Notes under the pieces: generated by a model
Database searches by the model: none
What the model saw: only the letters and a program-made list of their open reading frames with translations
What the model was told of the DNA's origin: nothing
In this document: one piece after another, positions 13,352 through 23,311 of the stretch
How positions within the stretch are numbered: position 1 is the stretch's first letter
Layout: the number at the start of each line of letters is the position of its first letter
Program-made: the position numbers and the translations under genes
Assembly (NCBI GenBank): GCA_964057225.1
Contig: OZ059899.1
Coordinates: forward strand, 16,252,501 to 16,316,500
Direction of reading: 5' to 3'
Source of the DNA: Auanema rhodensis
Taxonomy: Eukaryota; Nematoda; Chromadorea; Rhabditida; Rhabditidae
DNA: 64,000 nt

Positions 13352-14296
13352 TCTGAAACAGATTTGGATACGATACAATGATATTATAAATTCGGAAAGA
13401 AAACCAGAGATGTTGGTTGTAGAGGCAAAGATATACAAAATATGATGAAATAGCCCCGTTATTACCCTTTCCTCGTAACGTATTCAGAACATTTTTTTCT
13501 CACAAGACAGCCATTTCTCAATCATTGTAACATGAATGAATACAATGATATAAATTTTCTAAGTAGGTCTAAGGAAATAAGATTCAGTAACACAATAGTA
13601 CAGATAAACGTGAGTTGTCTAACATCAGTGATACACAACACTTTTTAAAACTATGTTATGATGAACATATACAAACTTTGTAAATAGTGATATAAGGTTA
13701 AAAGATACTTCGAAGTATTTCTTAACATATTTAACAACTAAGAAGTGAAAATATGCAGAGCAGTAGTATCTCTAATATAAAAAGGAAAAGTTAGGTCAAG
13801 AAGAAAGGGAAGGGCTTACAGTAATAGACTGGTATTAACCCAGTTTGGAAGGACTCACCGCGGATTGAGGATAGGGAAGTCAGGTAATAATAGACCCTTC
13901 AAACTTGATACATTTTTCATCTCATTTTCAATTCATAATTTTGTTATAGAATTACTGTTATGAAGATATGCTAGTCTTCCTTAACATTTCGAGAGAGGAA
14001 AACTGTAAAGTTTGTTCTAAATAGATTCTTTATCATTTATTCTTTTTCTATATCTAATAGGAAAAAATTAATTATAACAAAATATTGAAATTAGTAGAAA
14101 ATACACAGAATTGATGAAGAAACGGGATAAACGTGTAACAGTTTCACAATGTTCGTTATTGTAATCAATAACCGTAATTTGTTTACATTTTCAGGTTCAA
14201 GCAGTTTATCGGGTTTAATTAGTATCTTAATTTAGGATTATATAAAAAAACAGCTTTATTATCTAGATATACATGAACAAAAGTTTCTTTTTGAAA
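13352..14296. other. Intergenic region
   Basis: AT-rich, no exon supported. A spliced-leader-like string at 13831-13851 was considered and rejected for lack of a donor. Confidence 0.35.
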
Positions 14297-16086
14297 TTAT
14301 CTAGATCGCTTTTGGCTTTTTTTTTGTTTGAAATCGAACCTAAATACATCTGATTCATAATGCTAAAAGGCTGAAGCAAAACCTCAAATGTGAATACTTT
14401 CCGTAACAGATGGCTATCATATTTTCAAGTTCTTCCACATCACGTTTACCGAGAGAAGGTAATAGAAATGGTTCTTCCTTATGAAAACGTTGATGATGTC
14501 TTCTAAGCTAAACAAAAAAAGAGGTCAGTTTAACAATAGGATCAATTACCGAATATTTTGTATAAAATTTCCTCGAACAAAACTGGCATTCTCTTTTAGG
14601 TTCATCCAAATGTAAACGCACATGTTCTCTCAGAACGCTTGTACCATTTCTTACAGAATAAACCATTTTCTTTTTGCAAGTCTGAAAAAACAGAAACCTA
14701 GTTGATAAGTATAAAATTAAATAACTGGATAAGCACAACGAATAATAATTCGTGAATTTGAATTAGATTTTTCATTATTTACTACCATTTCCCTAGAAGT
14801 AATAAATGAGTGTTAGAAGAATATATAAAATTGAAAATTAAATGTTTACTCCTCTTGCAAGTTGTTCGAATCTTGATGCTTCTCAACTTCTCTGTCTTCT
14901 AATTCATCACCGGTTTCGCTACTGTTTGTCTCCTTTAGAATCATTTTAATAAAAGTTATGTAGTTGAAGTAATACCTCCATTTGTTCAGAAAGTGAAGAT
15001 GAACTTGCAGATGTTTCTTTAAGTTCCTCATTAACAGAACTGAAGCTGCTAATATATTTGGGAAAGTTCAAATTTCAGTTAACAAACCAGATAGTTCCAG
15101 CTTTAACCGGTTCAGCGCATTTTTTAGTATTTAGATTATTACATTCTTCGTCAGGATTTTCATTTAATAGACTTCTAAAATTAAAAAAAATTATATTAGA
15201 ATCATCATCGACTAAACATACTGATCATCTATACAGGAACTACTATGTACATCTGTTTCTAAAATAAATAAATAAAGCTTCTCCTAGACAGAATAAAACA
15301 TACGTGATGATACGCAAGATTGAAATGAAACATCTAAATTTTTATCCAAAAACTCAGTTGTTTCTAGATCACTAGAAACTTTTGAATTTTAAAATGAAAT
15401 TTGATTTCTTATTACCAAATATAATCTCCAGCCGAGGAATCCATTCCATTTTCAAGTGATTTTCCCAAGTCAAAATTACTAATTTGAATTGTGTCTGTGA
15501 ATAAAGAACAGTCTATTAGACCTTTTGTAGATGAGTGGGGAATTTTCATATTCGATCCAGCAATCTGCTTTTCATCTTGTTCTATGCGTGAGACTATGTT
15601 CTTCATAATATCCTTAACTGTGTCTTGAGAATGATTTCTTGACATGTAGTAACTTTCTTTATTTTCAGCGATTCTTAGATCGTTGTCTGATAACAGGAAT
15701 TAAAAGTTTTCAAAAATTCCCACTAACTATTTCGAACGAAGCTAATGTCAAATCGAGGAGCATGGTGCGGACTATACAATGGCGTTGAGCATTGCCAGCT
15801 TTTTGTGTTTTGAGGTGACAGTCTATTCTCGATAGGAGTATTGATCCCACTAAAGCTAGATTGATCGAAATGCTCATGATAGACTTTCGAATAATTATGA
15901 TTTTGATTGTGTGGAATTTCCAGAATCACAAAGTTGTAAATACCATTTGATTTCTAAATAAAATATAATATTTAGTTCAATATATAATTTTACCAAAACT
16001 TGATCGAGTGATATATTATTTTCAACTATATCATCAATGGCGTCACCAAATATGTTTATTTGAATATGAAAATCGTGACACTTCAT
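14297..16086 (-). CDS. Two-finger C2H2 zinc-finger protein, paralogue A
   Basis: Member of a local gene family. The start MKCHDFHIQINIFG (16086) opens an N-terminal motif shared by all paralogues (HIQINIFG, then ISLDQVL, then KSNGIYNFVIL across a short intron). An acidic, Ser-rich linker follows (for example GDELEDREVEKH near 14890), then two C2H2-type fingers. One is atypical (NGTSVLREHVRLH); the second is CQFCSRKFYTKYS continued over an intron by LRRHHQRFH. The tail ends in a basic KKSQKRSR before TAA at 14297-14299. A DNA- or RNA-binding nuclear role is inferred from the fingers only. Its 5' part (15014 upward) is a copy of the 61.3-62.4 kb gene, so A is a hybrid of a distinct C-terminus and an E-type N-terminus. 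Confidence 0.7.
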
Positions 16087-16596
16087 TGAACCTGAAATGC
16101 TTAAACTTCGAGAAAATTAAATTAAATAACAAGCATGTTTCAGATTAATTCAATTTTTTCCGTTGTGGGACCTTAAATTTAAATTTCCAGCGCTTCAGCT
16201 TCAGCTGAGCTACTCAACAAAGAGATCATCAACTATCCAGGCCTGATATTAAGCTCAAAGTATTTTAAAAATTAAAAACAGATTTCAATATATATATATA
16301 TATTAATAAATATTATGAATTATAATATAATTTAACTTTATTACTATATTTTGAATTTTAAATTTACACGTAAAGTATTGAAATTACAAAAGCAGTAAAC
16401 ATGTAATTATGAAATTTTCATAATAAAATCAATAAATTTGTCAAATTATTTATATGAAATACAAGTAATTTTAATAGATAATATATTAATTATTTTTTTT
16501 AGTAAAAATATCATCTTCATCTTCTTCAATATCGCTGCCGAAATCACTGTCAAAATCAATGCCATCAAAGGCGGAATCGTCATCAGAATCCTGATC
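15014..16596. repeat. Segmental duplication, left copy (1.58 kb)
   Basis: Matches 61286-62868 with a constant offset of 46,272 and no difference noticed by eye. It carries the 5' half of a zinc-finger gene, the intergenic spacer and the last exon of the CNG channel. The complete CNG gene is on the right, so the right copy is the source. Confidence 0.92.
16486..16596 (-). pseudogene. Orphan copy of the CNG channel 3' terminal exon
   Basis: Equals 62758-62868: the acidic C-terminal coding end of the CNG channel, including its stop codon. No upstream channel exons are present here; the sequence diverges after 16596. It is a by-product of the segmental duplication. Confidence 0.88.
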
Positions 16597-16644
16597 ACTG
16601 ATCTAGCATGCTCTCTAAACAAAAAGATACCGACGGTTCATTTT

Positions 16645-16938
16645 TTAGAACCAATTATTCGATTTGTCCCTTTTCAACGATTGACTCATTGCTTCGCAAG
16701 TTTGAGTAGGAATAATATGGTCATATGTGCTATCACTTATGAACTGAGAAAGAGGACAATAGGGAACTTCCATAATAACAAAATCAAAAACTCCAACGGA
16801 CTTCTAAATGGAAAAGGATGTTTCAATCAAAGATTACGATGTTACCAGTATATATTCTAAAGATATACCATTCCTCTTGATTTTGTTTATTGATTCGCCG
16901 AATATATTTATTTGGATATGGTAATTCCCAAAAGTCAT
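16645..16938 (-). pseudogene. 5' fragment of a zinc-finger paralogue (A')
   Basis: Encodes the family start MTFGNYHIQINIFG (ATG at 16938-16936), the intron and the second N-terminal exon. It then runs through a unique stretch to TAA at 16645-16647. No finger exons follow, because the E-type duplication block begins at 16596. Upstream it matches gene D at 59948-60123. It is probably a broken gene; a short truncated product is not excluded. Confidence 0.65.
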
Positions 16939-17244
16939 TGTAGTGAAGAAAACTCCAGGAAGAACAATAAAAAAATCAAATCCAGGTAGAAGCTTAAATA
17001 GCTCAAATCACTTATGTTATGTTAATTTGTTTCGCTGCGGGACCATATACGCAGATTTGAATTGGCTTCAATCTCTTACCAACTACCTGTAACCAATTAT
17101 CCAAATTTCAATCGGATTTATCAAGAATTTCAAAAATTATTTTTAACAAATGAAATCAGTAAAGTAATTGAGGTAATCTACATGAAAAGAGATTAGAAAT
17201 ATAAATATCTTTATTACGGGATTACTAGCACAGGGATAGCTTGT
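16763..17244. repeat. Segmental duplication, left copy (0.48 kb)
   Basis: Nearly identical to 59948-60429 with offset 43,185. A few substitutions show it is older than the 1.58-kb duplication. It ends where the 200-bp satellite begins. Confidence 0.88.
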
Positions 17245-17592
17245 GTGTGTGTGCCCGGTGAATGTTCCTTTTTCTCAAAAATCATCAACTAAAATCAAAA
17301 ATAGATAATCCGAGAAAAGGTATTCAGATGTGTAGAATTTGAAATTCCGGGTTAAATTTGGCTGTGACTTCTTACTTTTCCGGAAAAACGGTTTATATCG
17401 AGATCGTCCGCAAGATTTGTTCACAAAAAAGTTCAGGCTGTGGGCACTGTGTTTCCGGTGAATGTTCCTTTTTCTCAAAAAATATCAACTAAAATCAGAT
17501 AAAGATGATCCGAGGTTGGGTATTCAGATGTGTAGAATCTGAAATTCCGGGTTAAATTTGGCTGTGACTTTTCATTTTTCCGGAAAAAACAC
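17243..17592 (+). repeat. 200-bp satellite, about 1.75 monomers
   Basis: Contains the monomer landmarks CCCGGTGAATGTTCC, TTCAGATGTGTAGAAT, ATTCCGGGTTAAATTTGG and GGTTTATATCGAGATC. This is a diverged variant (gtgacttcttacttttcc). It abuts the zinc-finger duplication on the left and gag-like genes on the right. Confidence 0.9.
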
Positions 17593-17790
17593 GGCCCACG
17601 CACGTGAGATGTCACGTAAATTCAGCCGAGTTGTCTAAAAATATTTCTAAAAATGATTATAAAATATTTCCATTTAAAACCAATTTCTCATATTTTGTTT
17701 GTTTTTGAGAAAAATCGTGAATTGTTTTTCTTTTTCGTGTTATTCATGAAACATTCCCAACCATTAAAAGGCTCATCTTTATTAGAATAT

Positions 17791-18244
17791 TTATTTTATT
17801 AAAATCAGGAAGTTGTACTTCTTAAGATCGCAAAATTTACAAATTTTCGCTTTCCGGCATTCGCCTTTATGTTTATTCAAGCAGGATAAACATATTTTCA
17901 TGGAGACAGCTCTGGTAAATTTTGAGATTTTGGAGAGATGGTTTGGACATTTTTCGGTAATGTGATTGTCGAAACATATTTTACATTTGAACTTCATCGG
18001 TTTCATAGTTTCAGTTTTCTCTTTAGTATTAAACTAAATATTTGATTGTTGAGTTATATTTATATACCTTTTCATCATCTTTCATTTTTTGAAGTAGTTC
18101 ACTGATGTGAACAATACTTTTCTCAAGGAAAACGAGTCTCTTGTTAAAAGCTTCAAGTTCTTCTTCCGATTTCTCTGTTGAAGACACTTTCGTTTCTTCT
18201 GCCTATAATACTTCATATTCATCTAGTATCTCTTGTTGTGACAT
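17791..18244 (-). pseudogene. Small coiled-coil/zinc-knuckle gene, interrupted copy
   Basis: Reading from ATG 18244: MSQQEILDEYEVL, then an in-frame TAG at codon 14. A heptad-like helical segment follows (RLVFLEKSIVHISELLQKM), a short intron, and a zinc-knuckle region with CKICFDNHITEKC, CLSCLNKHKGEC and CKFC. The Cys/His spacing is that of the C-terminal part of BEL/Pao Gag. The last ligand positions read KKYNFL, where functional BEL Gags usually carry His and Cys. It is homologous along its length to the plus-strand gene at 18864. The early stop makes this copy probably dead. Confidence 0.65.
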
Positions 18245-18277
18245 TGTAGAGAATGAATTCATCACATGAACTGAGGC

Positions 18278-18285
18278 TTTATATA
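18278..18285 (-). promoter_or_regulatory. TATA-like box upstream of the small zinc-knuckle pseudogene
   Basis: On the minus strand this reads TATATAAA, 34 bp before the ATG at 18244, within GAGTATATAAAGCC. The BEL LTRs in this window carry a similar TTAGTATATAAGCC. So this promoter may itself be LTR-derived. Confidence 0.4.
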
Positions 18286-18661
18286 CTCTTTTCGTTTACA
18301 TGATTTTCACGTAAGTCTTTCAACGTAACGTGAATCCTTCCGTCGGAAGAAAACGACAAGAATTGATTTTGCGATTAATTAATTTTCTATTAGATCATGA
18401 TATTTAATTTTTTTAATTTTTTTATTCACTTATTTGTTTATTTATCTTTTTTTTTATTTTTTCTATTGTACTCATTTATAATTTAATAACTCAATTTTAT
18501 CGAGATATAATAATTAAAAATATTTTTTATAATCAACTTTCTTATTATTTCTGAGTCTATTTTTCCATATTTCATTACCTGCATCAACCTTACTTGAAAT
18601 ATGTACGTTCTCATTATTATACAACAGTGGTTGTTTGGAGGGTATTTCATTTGTTTCAGAA

Positions 18662-18807
18662 TCAGTCCAATTTTCGGATATTTAAAAAAGGTATTAGCTG
18701 GTTTATGGATCTCAGGAATCTTTTACCCTCAGAATTTCTAATTTTCACTGTTCTAATGTTGCCATATTTAGAAACAATAAGTTCTTCTATTAGGGTCACA
18801 TGTCTTA
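18662..18807 (-). pseudogene. BEL/Pao pol C-terminal (DUF5641-like) remnant
   Basis: Minus-strand frame containing YGNIRTVKIRNSEGKRF and INQLIPF, the pattern that ends the integrase-side region of BEL/Pao Pol (G-N-x-R-x-V then a basic-rich strand and L-x-P), before TGA at 18662-18664. It lies downstream, in the same orientation, of the integrase fragment at 19394-19737. The plus-strand gene 18864-19362 sits between the two. Confidence 0.55.
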
Positions 18808-18863
18808 TTCACTTTTCGTATTTTATTACGAAAAAAAAAAGTTAAATTTCTCAGTTGTCCACC

Positions 18864-19362
18864 ATGAATCAGCGAGAAGTAGCTGAAAATTACGAAAAGA
18901 TTCTTGATGAAGAAAATATGGAAGAAGAAGTAACAAATATGAACATTGAAGAAGAAATCGTCAAATTGAATAACGAAATCTTCGACTTGAAAGCCGATAT
19001 AAGAAACTTATGTAAACTTCTAAAGGAGTTAAATGAAAACGAGGTAACATATTGTATTTACACCTAACAAAAAAAGGAATCTTGAGAAGTCCAATAACAA
19101 GAATGAAATGAAAGCTCAAAAATTCAACGAAAAATCATTCAAATTGGAAAAAACATATAAACTTTGCAACAAGAAGTATGAAACTGAAAAATGTTTTCAG
19201 TATAACTCCAAAATTAAGAAGTTCTCTAGAGCTGTAAGTCTGAAAGTTTGTTTAAAATGTTTGAACAAGCATTCTGGAACTTGTAAGAGAGAAAAAATTT
19301 GTAAATTTTGTACCTCCAAACAGTATAATTTTATAATATGTCCATATAATAAGAAACTATGA
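18864..19362 (+). CDS. Small coiled-coil/zinc-knuckle protein (Gag-like)
   Basis: Two exons around an intron at about 19042-19099. Exon 1 (MNQREVAENYEKIL) is acidic and strongly helical, with a coiled-coil-like stretch EIVKLNNEIFDLKADIRNL. Exon 2 carries the zinc-knuckle region: CNKKYETEKC, CLKCLNKHSGTC, CKFC and a final CPY. This layout matches the C-terminal zinc region of BEL/Pao Gag without the rest of Gag. It is divergent to, and homologous with, the pseudogene at 17791-18244. No stop interrupts it. It could be a domesticated Gag fragment or the coding part of a non-autonomous element; function unknown. Confidence 0.55.
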
Positions 19363-19393
19363 ATAAATTTTGTATTAATATTTTCAATCATAA

Positions 19394-19737
19394 TTAAAAA
19401 GGAATAAAAGTGGACCAGTCAACCCAAAATTTTGTAATACTCTCGTTACATTTATTCATCCATTCCTTTATATCTTCTGTGTTGTTTAAATTACTTTTAT
19501 TTGCTGTTTTTGAAAATTCGCAAATGATGTTATCAGGATGATAAAGTTCTAAACTTTTGAGTGTTATTATCTTGTCAAAATCGCCATTTATATATGAAAT
19601 GGGTCTAAGATTTATAATGTTTTCTATTTCTATCATCACTGTGTATAGTTCATTATATTCAATTTTTCTGGTTCATATTGATTTAATTAAATATTTCTTA
19701 GTTACACCAATCATCCTTTCATAAAAACCACCACTAT
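19394..19737 (-). pseudogene. BEL/Pao integrase C-terminal fragment
   Basis: Minus-strand translation gives GFYERMIGVTKKYL, an in-frame stop, then VMIEIENIINLRPISYI and FWVDWSTFIPF. This is the end of a BEL/Pao integrase core (GGFYERLI...VK and E-x-x-IN-x-RP). The 5' side is cut by satellite at 19738. It belongs to a different, older lineage than the intact element in this window. Confidence 0.75.
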
Positions 19738-19881
19738 TTGCCCGGTGAATGTTCCTTTTTCTCAAAAATCATCAACTAAAATCAAATATAGATAAACAGA
19801 GGTTGGGTATTCAGATGTGTAGAATCTGAAATTCCGGGTTAAATTTGGCTGTGACTTTTCACTTTTCCGGAAAAACGATTT
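19738..19881 (+). repeat. 200-bp satellite fragment
   Basis: Partial monomer from CCCGGTGAATG to TTTTCCGGAAAAACGA. It is interrupted by the 5' LTR of the gag-only BEL copy at 19882. Confidence 0.88.
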
Positions 19882-20347
19882 TGTGCTTGAGCACTCTATA
19901 TTCCTAAATCCTAAAAACTCTCTCTTTTCTTTCTTAACTCTTATTCTTTAATACTTCATAATTCTTTATGAATCTCTTTTAACTGATCAATATTTGTATA
20001 AGTTGAACCTGAGGCCCTTTTTACTCATGACTCATAGGCTACTCATCCCCCACGCATATCTCCGCAGCATAAGCATGAGATAACACTTACTTCTCCTCCC
20101 CTTTTTTGTATCTCTGAGTTCTCTGAGTTAACATTATATCTTGCCTCTCGGGTTAGTATATAAGCCGAGAGAATTCTTCAAATTTTATGTGTCAATAGTG
20201 TAAAAGAGTTTATTCTTGTTACCGTTGCATAATAAATATTCTCTCCATACTCTCTTCGATCAAGAGCACTACTAAAACAATCTACCACTGAACCAACTAT
20301 GCCGCTGCTCCGCTCACCCATTTCTAAGGACACAACGGCGCAAAACA
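19882..20347 (+). repeat. 5' LTR of the gag-only BEL copy (466 bp)
   Basis: TG...CA ends, TATATAA at 20157-20163, AATAAA downstream. It includes the gag start codon at 20299 and the first 16 codons, as in the intact element. Confidence 0.9.
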
Positions 20348-21822
20348 TGGTGCATCAGGCCGAGCCTAGTGAAGCAGCCCGCGCCGAAGCGTGGATTGGA
20401 AAATGCTACCAACTTCTGGAAAATATTCCCGAAACGGACAACAAAAGGAAATCGTTCGTCAACCGAACGGTTAGCTATCATTCTAACCGTGCCTCGAATA
20501 TGATTGAAATTAGTCTTACGGAAATAAAATCTATCAATGAGGACACCGAAGCAATCCAAAACTTAATCGAGGAAATGAGAAACATAACGAACAATCTAAC
20601 GGCAGAGGATCAAGAACGCTTAACCGCCAACGAGAGTACTCTCAGAAGACACATCAAATCTCTCACGGACTACAAAATCCATATCGAAGGACAAATCGAG
20701 TTCCTTCGCAACTCGAGACAAGATCAGGACCTGAGGGGAACAATTCCTCGTCTACAAACTCCGCAACTCAAAGAGTCAGTTGGAGGATTTCCCTCGAAAC
20801 AGGACACCAACCCCAATCAAGAACATCCTGTGATAGTCCAAGATAATTACAGTCATCGCCACACAGTGAAATCAGTAGATATTCCAAAATTTGATGGAAA
20901 CATCAAAAACTGGAAGAACTTTTGGACACTCTTTCACCGGCTGATACACACAGCCAACATCCAGGACATTGAGAAATTCAACTATCTACGCCAATCCCTC
21001 ACTGGTGAAGCGGCCTCGTTGATCTCCTCATTTTCCACAGACGAAGAGTTGTACAACTTAGCTGTGAACTATCTGAAGAGCGTCTACGACCAAGAGGACA
21101 AAATTCTCCTCTATCTTATGCTTGATTTTGTTAAATTACAAGCACAATCAACAAGTAATAAGGACCTGCTGCTCCTCATGAGAAGAGTTAACGGAATAGC
21201 AAGGCAAACGGAAAAGAACAATGAAGCGGCCCTCAACGCTCTAGCAACTGTTCTCATCCAGCAGAAACTACCTGGATATATTCTGCAAGAAGTCTTCCGC
21301 ACAACTCCAAGCAATAATCTTAATTGGAGACAACTGGTGAACAAAACCGAACAATACCTCCAACACCAACAAGAGGTTAAAAAAATTTCATCGGACCTGC
21401 AGACGAAAGCGGTTCCAAGAACCATGCATCAATCCTTCAACAGACAAAATTTTGTCACCAATAACCGTCCAAAAGCGGATAACAAAAAACCTTCCGGTAA
21501 ACAAACCTTCAACAGCTGCATATTTTGTCAAAAACCACACGTCCCACGGACCTGTAACACTCCAAAAACAAGGAAAGAGAGACTGACCATACTGAACCAG
21601 GACAAAAGATGCAAAAACTGTCTCAGAAAATCTCAAGCAACAGAAGCATGCCCAAGCAAGCGCTTATGTTCGAACTGTGGAGTAAAACATATTGACCTTC
21701 TCTGCTTTAAAATGAAAACTACAAAAGTCAACTTAACGAACAGCTTTCCCAAGAAAACTGAGAACAAAAAGGACGGACACAGACCTACCACCAGCCAAGC
21801 AGTCACGCATATCACCCAGTGA
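20299..21822 (+). CDS. gag: BEL/Pao Gag, 507 aa, with a frame-shifted tail
   Basis: Structural Gag of a BEL/Pao retroelement. It starts MPLLRSPISKDTT inside the LTR. A helical N-terminal half is followed by the Gag core VDIPKFDGNIKNWKNFWTLF (from about residue 194) and zinc knuckles CIFCQKPHVPRTC, CKNCLRK and CSNCGVKHIDLLC (about residues 410-475). The last 23 residues come from the 3' end of the polyprotein gene read in another frame, because the internal deletion shifts phase. The frame is open to TGA at 21820-21822. A Gag of this kind could still assemble; that is inference. Confidence 0.85.
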   Translation: MPLLRSPISKDTTAQNMVHQAEPSEAARAEAWIGKCYQLLENIPETDNKRKSFVNRTVSYHSNRASNMIEISLTEIKSINEDTEAIQNLIEEMRNITNNLTAEDQERLTANESTLRRHIKSLTDYKIHIEGQIEFLRNSRQDQDLRGTIPRLQTPQLKESVGGFPSKQDTNPNQEHPVIVQDNYSHRHTVKSVDIPKFDGNIKNWKNFWTLFHRLIHTANIQDIEKFNYLRQSLTGEAASLISSFSTDEELYNLAVNYLKSVYDQEDKILLYLMLDFVKLQAQSTSNKDLLLLMRRVNGIARQTEKNNEAALNALATVLIQQKLPGYILQEVFRTTPSNNLNWRQLVNKTEQYLQHQQEVKKISSDLQTKAVPRTMHQSFNRQNFVTNNRPKADNKKPSGKQTFNSCIFCQKPHVPRTCNTPKTRKERLTILNQDKRCKNCLRKSQATEACPSKRLCSNCGVKHIDLLCFKMKTTKVNLTNSFPKKTENKKDGHRPTTSQAVTHITQ

Positions 21823-21871
21823 TGACAGTACGATCGAGTTCCAGGATATCTTCTAAACTCGTCGGCCGGAG

Positions 21872-22192
21872 TGTGCTTGAGCAGTCTATATTCCTAAATC
21901 ATATCTCCGCAGCATAAGCATGAGATAACACTTACTTCTCCTCCCCTTTTTTGTATCTCTGAGTTCTCTAAGTTAACATTATATCTTGCCTCTCGGGTTA
22001 GTATATAAGCCGAGAGAATTCTTCAAATTTTATGTGTCAATAGTGTAAAAGAGTTTATTCTTGTTACCGTTGCATAATAAATATTCTCTCCATACTCTCT
22101 TCGATCAAGAGCACTACTAAAACAATCTACCACTGAACCAACTATGCCGCTGCTCCGCTCACCCATTTCTAAGGACACAACGGCGCAAAACA
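21872..22192 (+). repeat. 3' LTR of the gag-only BEL copy (321 bp, internally deleted)
   Basis: Same termini as the 5' LTR but jumps from CTATATTCCTAAATC directly to ATATCTCCGCAGCATAAGC, losing about 145 bp of U3. The TATA region is kept. Confidence 0.88.
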
Positions 22193-22658
22193 GTTTATAC
22201 AAAGTTCACAAAAAAGTTCAGGCTGTGGGCACTGTGTGCCTGGTGAATGTTCTTTTTTCTCAAAAATTATCAACTAAAATCAAATAAAGATGATCCGAGG
22301 TTGGGTATTCAGATGTGTAGAATCTGAAATTCCGGGTTAAATTTGGCTGTGACTTTTCACTTTTCCGGTAAAACTATTTATATCGAGATCATCCACAAGA
22401 TTTGTTCAGAAAAAAGTTCAGGCTGTGGGCACTGTGTGCCCGGTGAATGTTCCTTTTTCTCAAAAATTATCGACTAAAATCAAATATAAACAGAGGTTGG
22501 GTATTCAGATGTGTAGAATCTGAAATTCCGGGTTAAATTTGGCTGTGACTTTTCACTTTTCCGGAAAAACTGTTTATATCGAGATCATCCACAAGATTTG
22601 TTCACAAAAAAGCTCAGATTGGGTATTCAGATGTGTAGAATCTGAAATTCCGGGTTAA
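22193..22658 (+). repeat. 200-bp satellite, direct orientation, rearranged
   Basis: About two full monomers plus partial units with internal deletions. It ends at an inversion point inside ATTCCGGGTTAA. Confidence 0.88.
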
Positions 22659-23311
22659 TCTACACATCTGAATATATATTCTCGGATTATCTATTTTTGA
22701 TTTTAGTTGATAATTTCTGAGAAAAAGGAACATTCACCGGAAACACAGTGCCCACAGCCTGAACTTTTTGATCTCGATATAAACAGTTTTACCGGAAAAG
22801 TGAAAAGTCACAGCCAAATTTAACCCGGAATTTCAGATTCTACACATCTGAATACCTAACCTCGGATCATCTTTATTTGATTTTAGTTGATAATTTCTGA
22901 GAAAAAGGAACATTCACCGGAAACACAGTGCCCACAGCCTGAACTTTTTTGTGAACAAATCTTGTGGATGATCTCGATATAAACAGTTTTTCCGGAAAAG
23001 TGAAAAGTCACAGCCAAATTTAACCCGGAATTTCAGATTCTACACATCTGAATACCCAACCTCGGATCATCTTTATTTGATTTTCGATGATGGTCTTGGA
23101 GAAAAAGGAACATTCACCGGGCACACAGTGCCCACAGCCTGAACTTTTTTGTGAACAAATCTTGTGGATGATCTCGATATAAACCGTTTTTCCGGAAACA
23201 GGAGAATTCCTAGCCAAGATTAACCCGGAATTTCAGATTCTACACATCTGACTACCTATTCTCGGATTATCTATTTTTGATTTTAGTTGATAATTTCTGA
23301 GAAAAAGGAAC
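22659..23311 (-). repeat. 200-bp satellite, inverted block
   Basis: The same monomer on the opposite strand (for example TTCAGATTCTACACATCTGAATAC), just over three units. It begins immediately after the direct block, forming a large imperfect palindrome, and stops at AAAAAGGAAC before a GC-rich unique segment. Confidence 0.9.

Larger units (their letters stand above)
19882..22192 (+). mobile_element. Internally deleted, gag-only BEL/Pao element
   Basis: LTR-flanked relative of the intact element at 29487-38644. It keeps the 5' LTR (19882-20347), the gag region and only the last roughly 100 bp of the internal region; protease, RT, RNase H, integrase and envelope are missing. The deletion joins gag just before its last charged segment to the extreme 3' coding end, near 21746. 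The 3' LTR (21872-22192) lacks an internal stretch of about 145 bp relative to the 5' LTR. Both ends begin TGTGCTTGAGCA and end GCGCAAAACA. It sits in satellite sequence; the flanking 5-mers (gattt, gttta) are not a clean target duplication. Confidence 0.9.

Noticed and set aside
13831..13851. Spliced-leader-like string GGTATTAACCCAGTTTGGAAG
   Set aside because: Resembles nematode SL2-type leaders, but no GT donor follows and I see no Sm site or snRNA-like folding downstream.
16438..16860. 140-codon plus-strand ORF
   Set aside because: Runs antisense across the CNG tail copy and zinc-finger fragment; no domain and no splice support.
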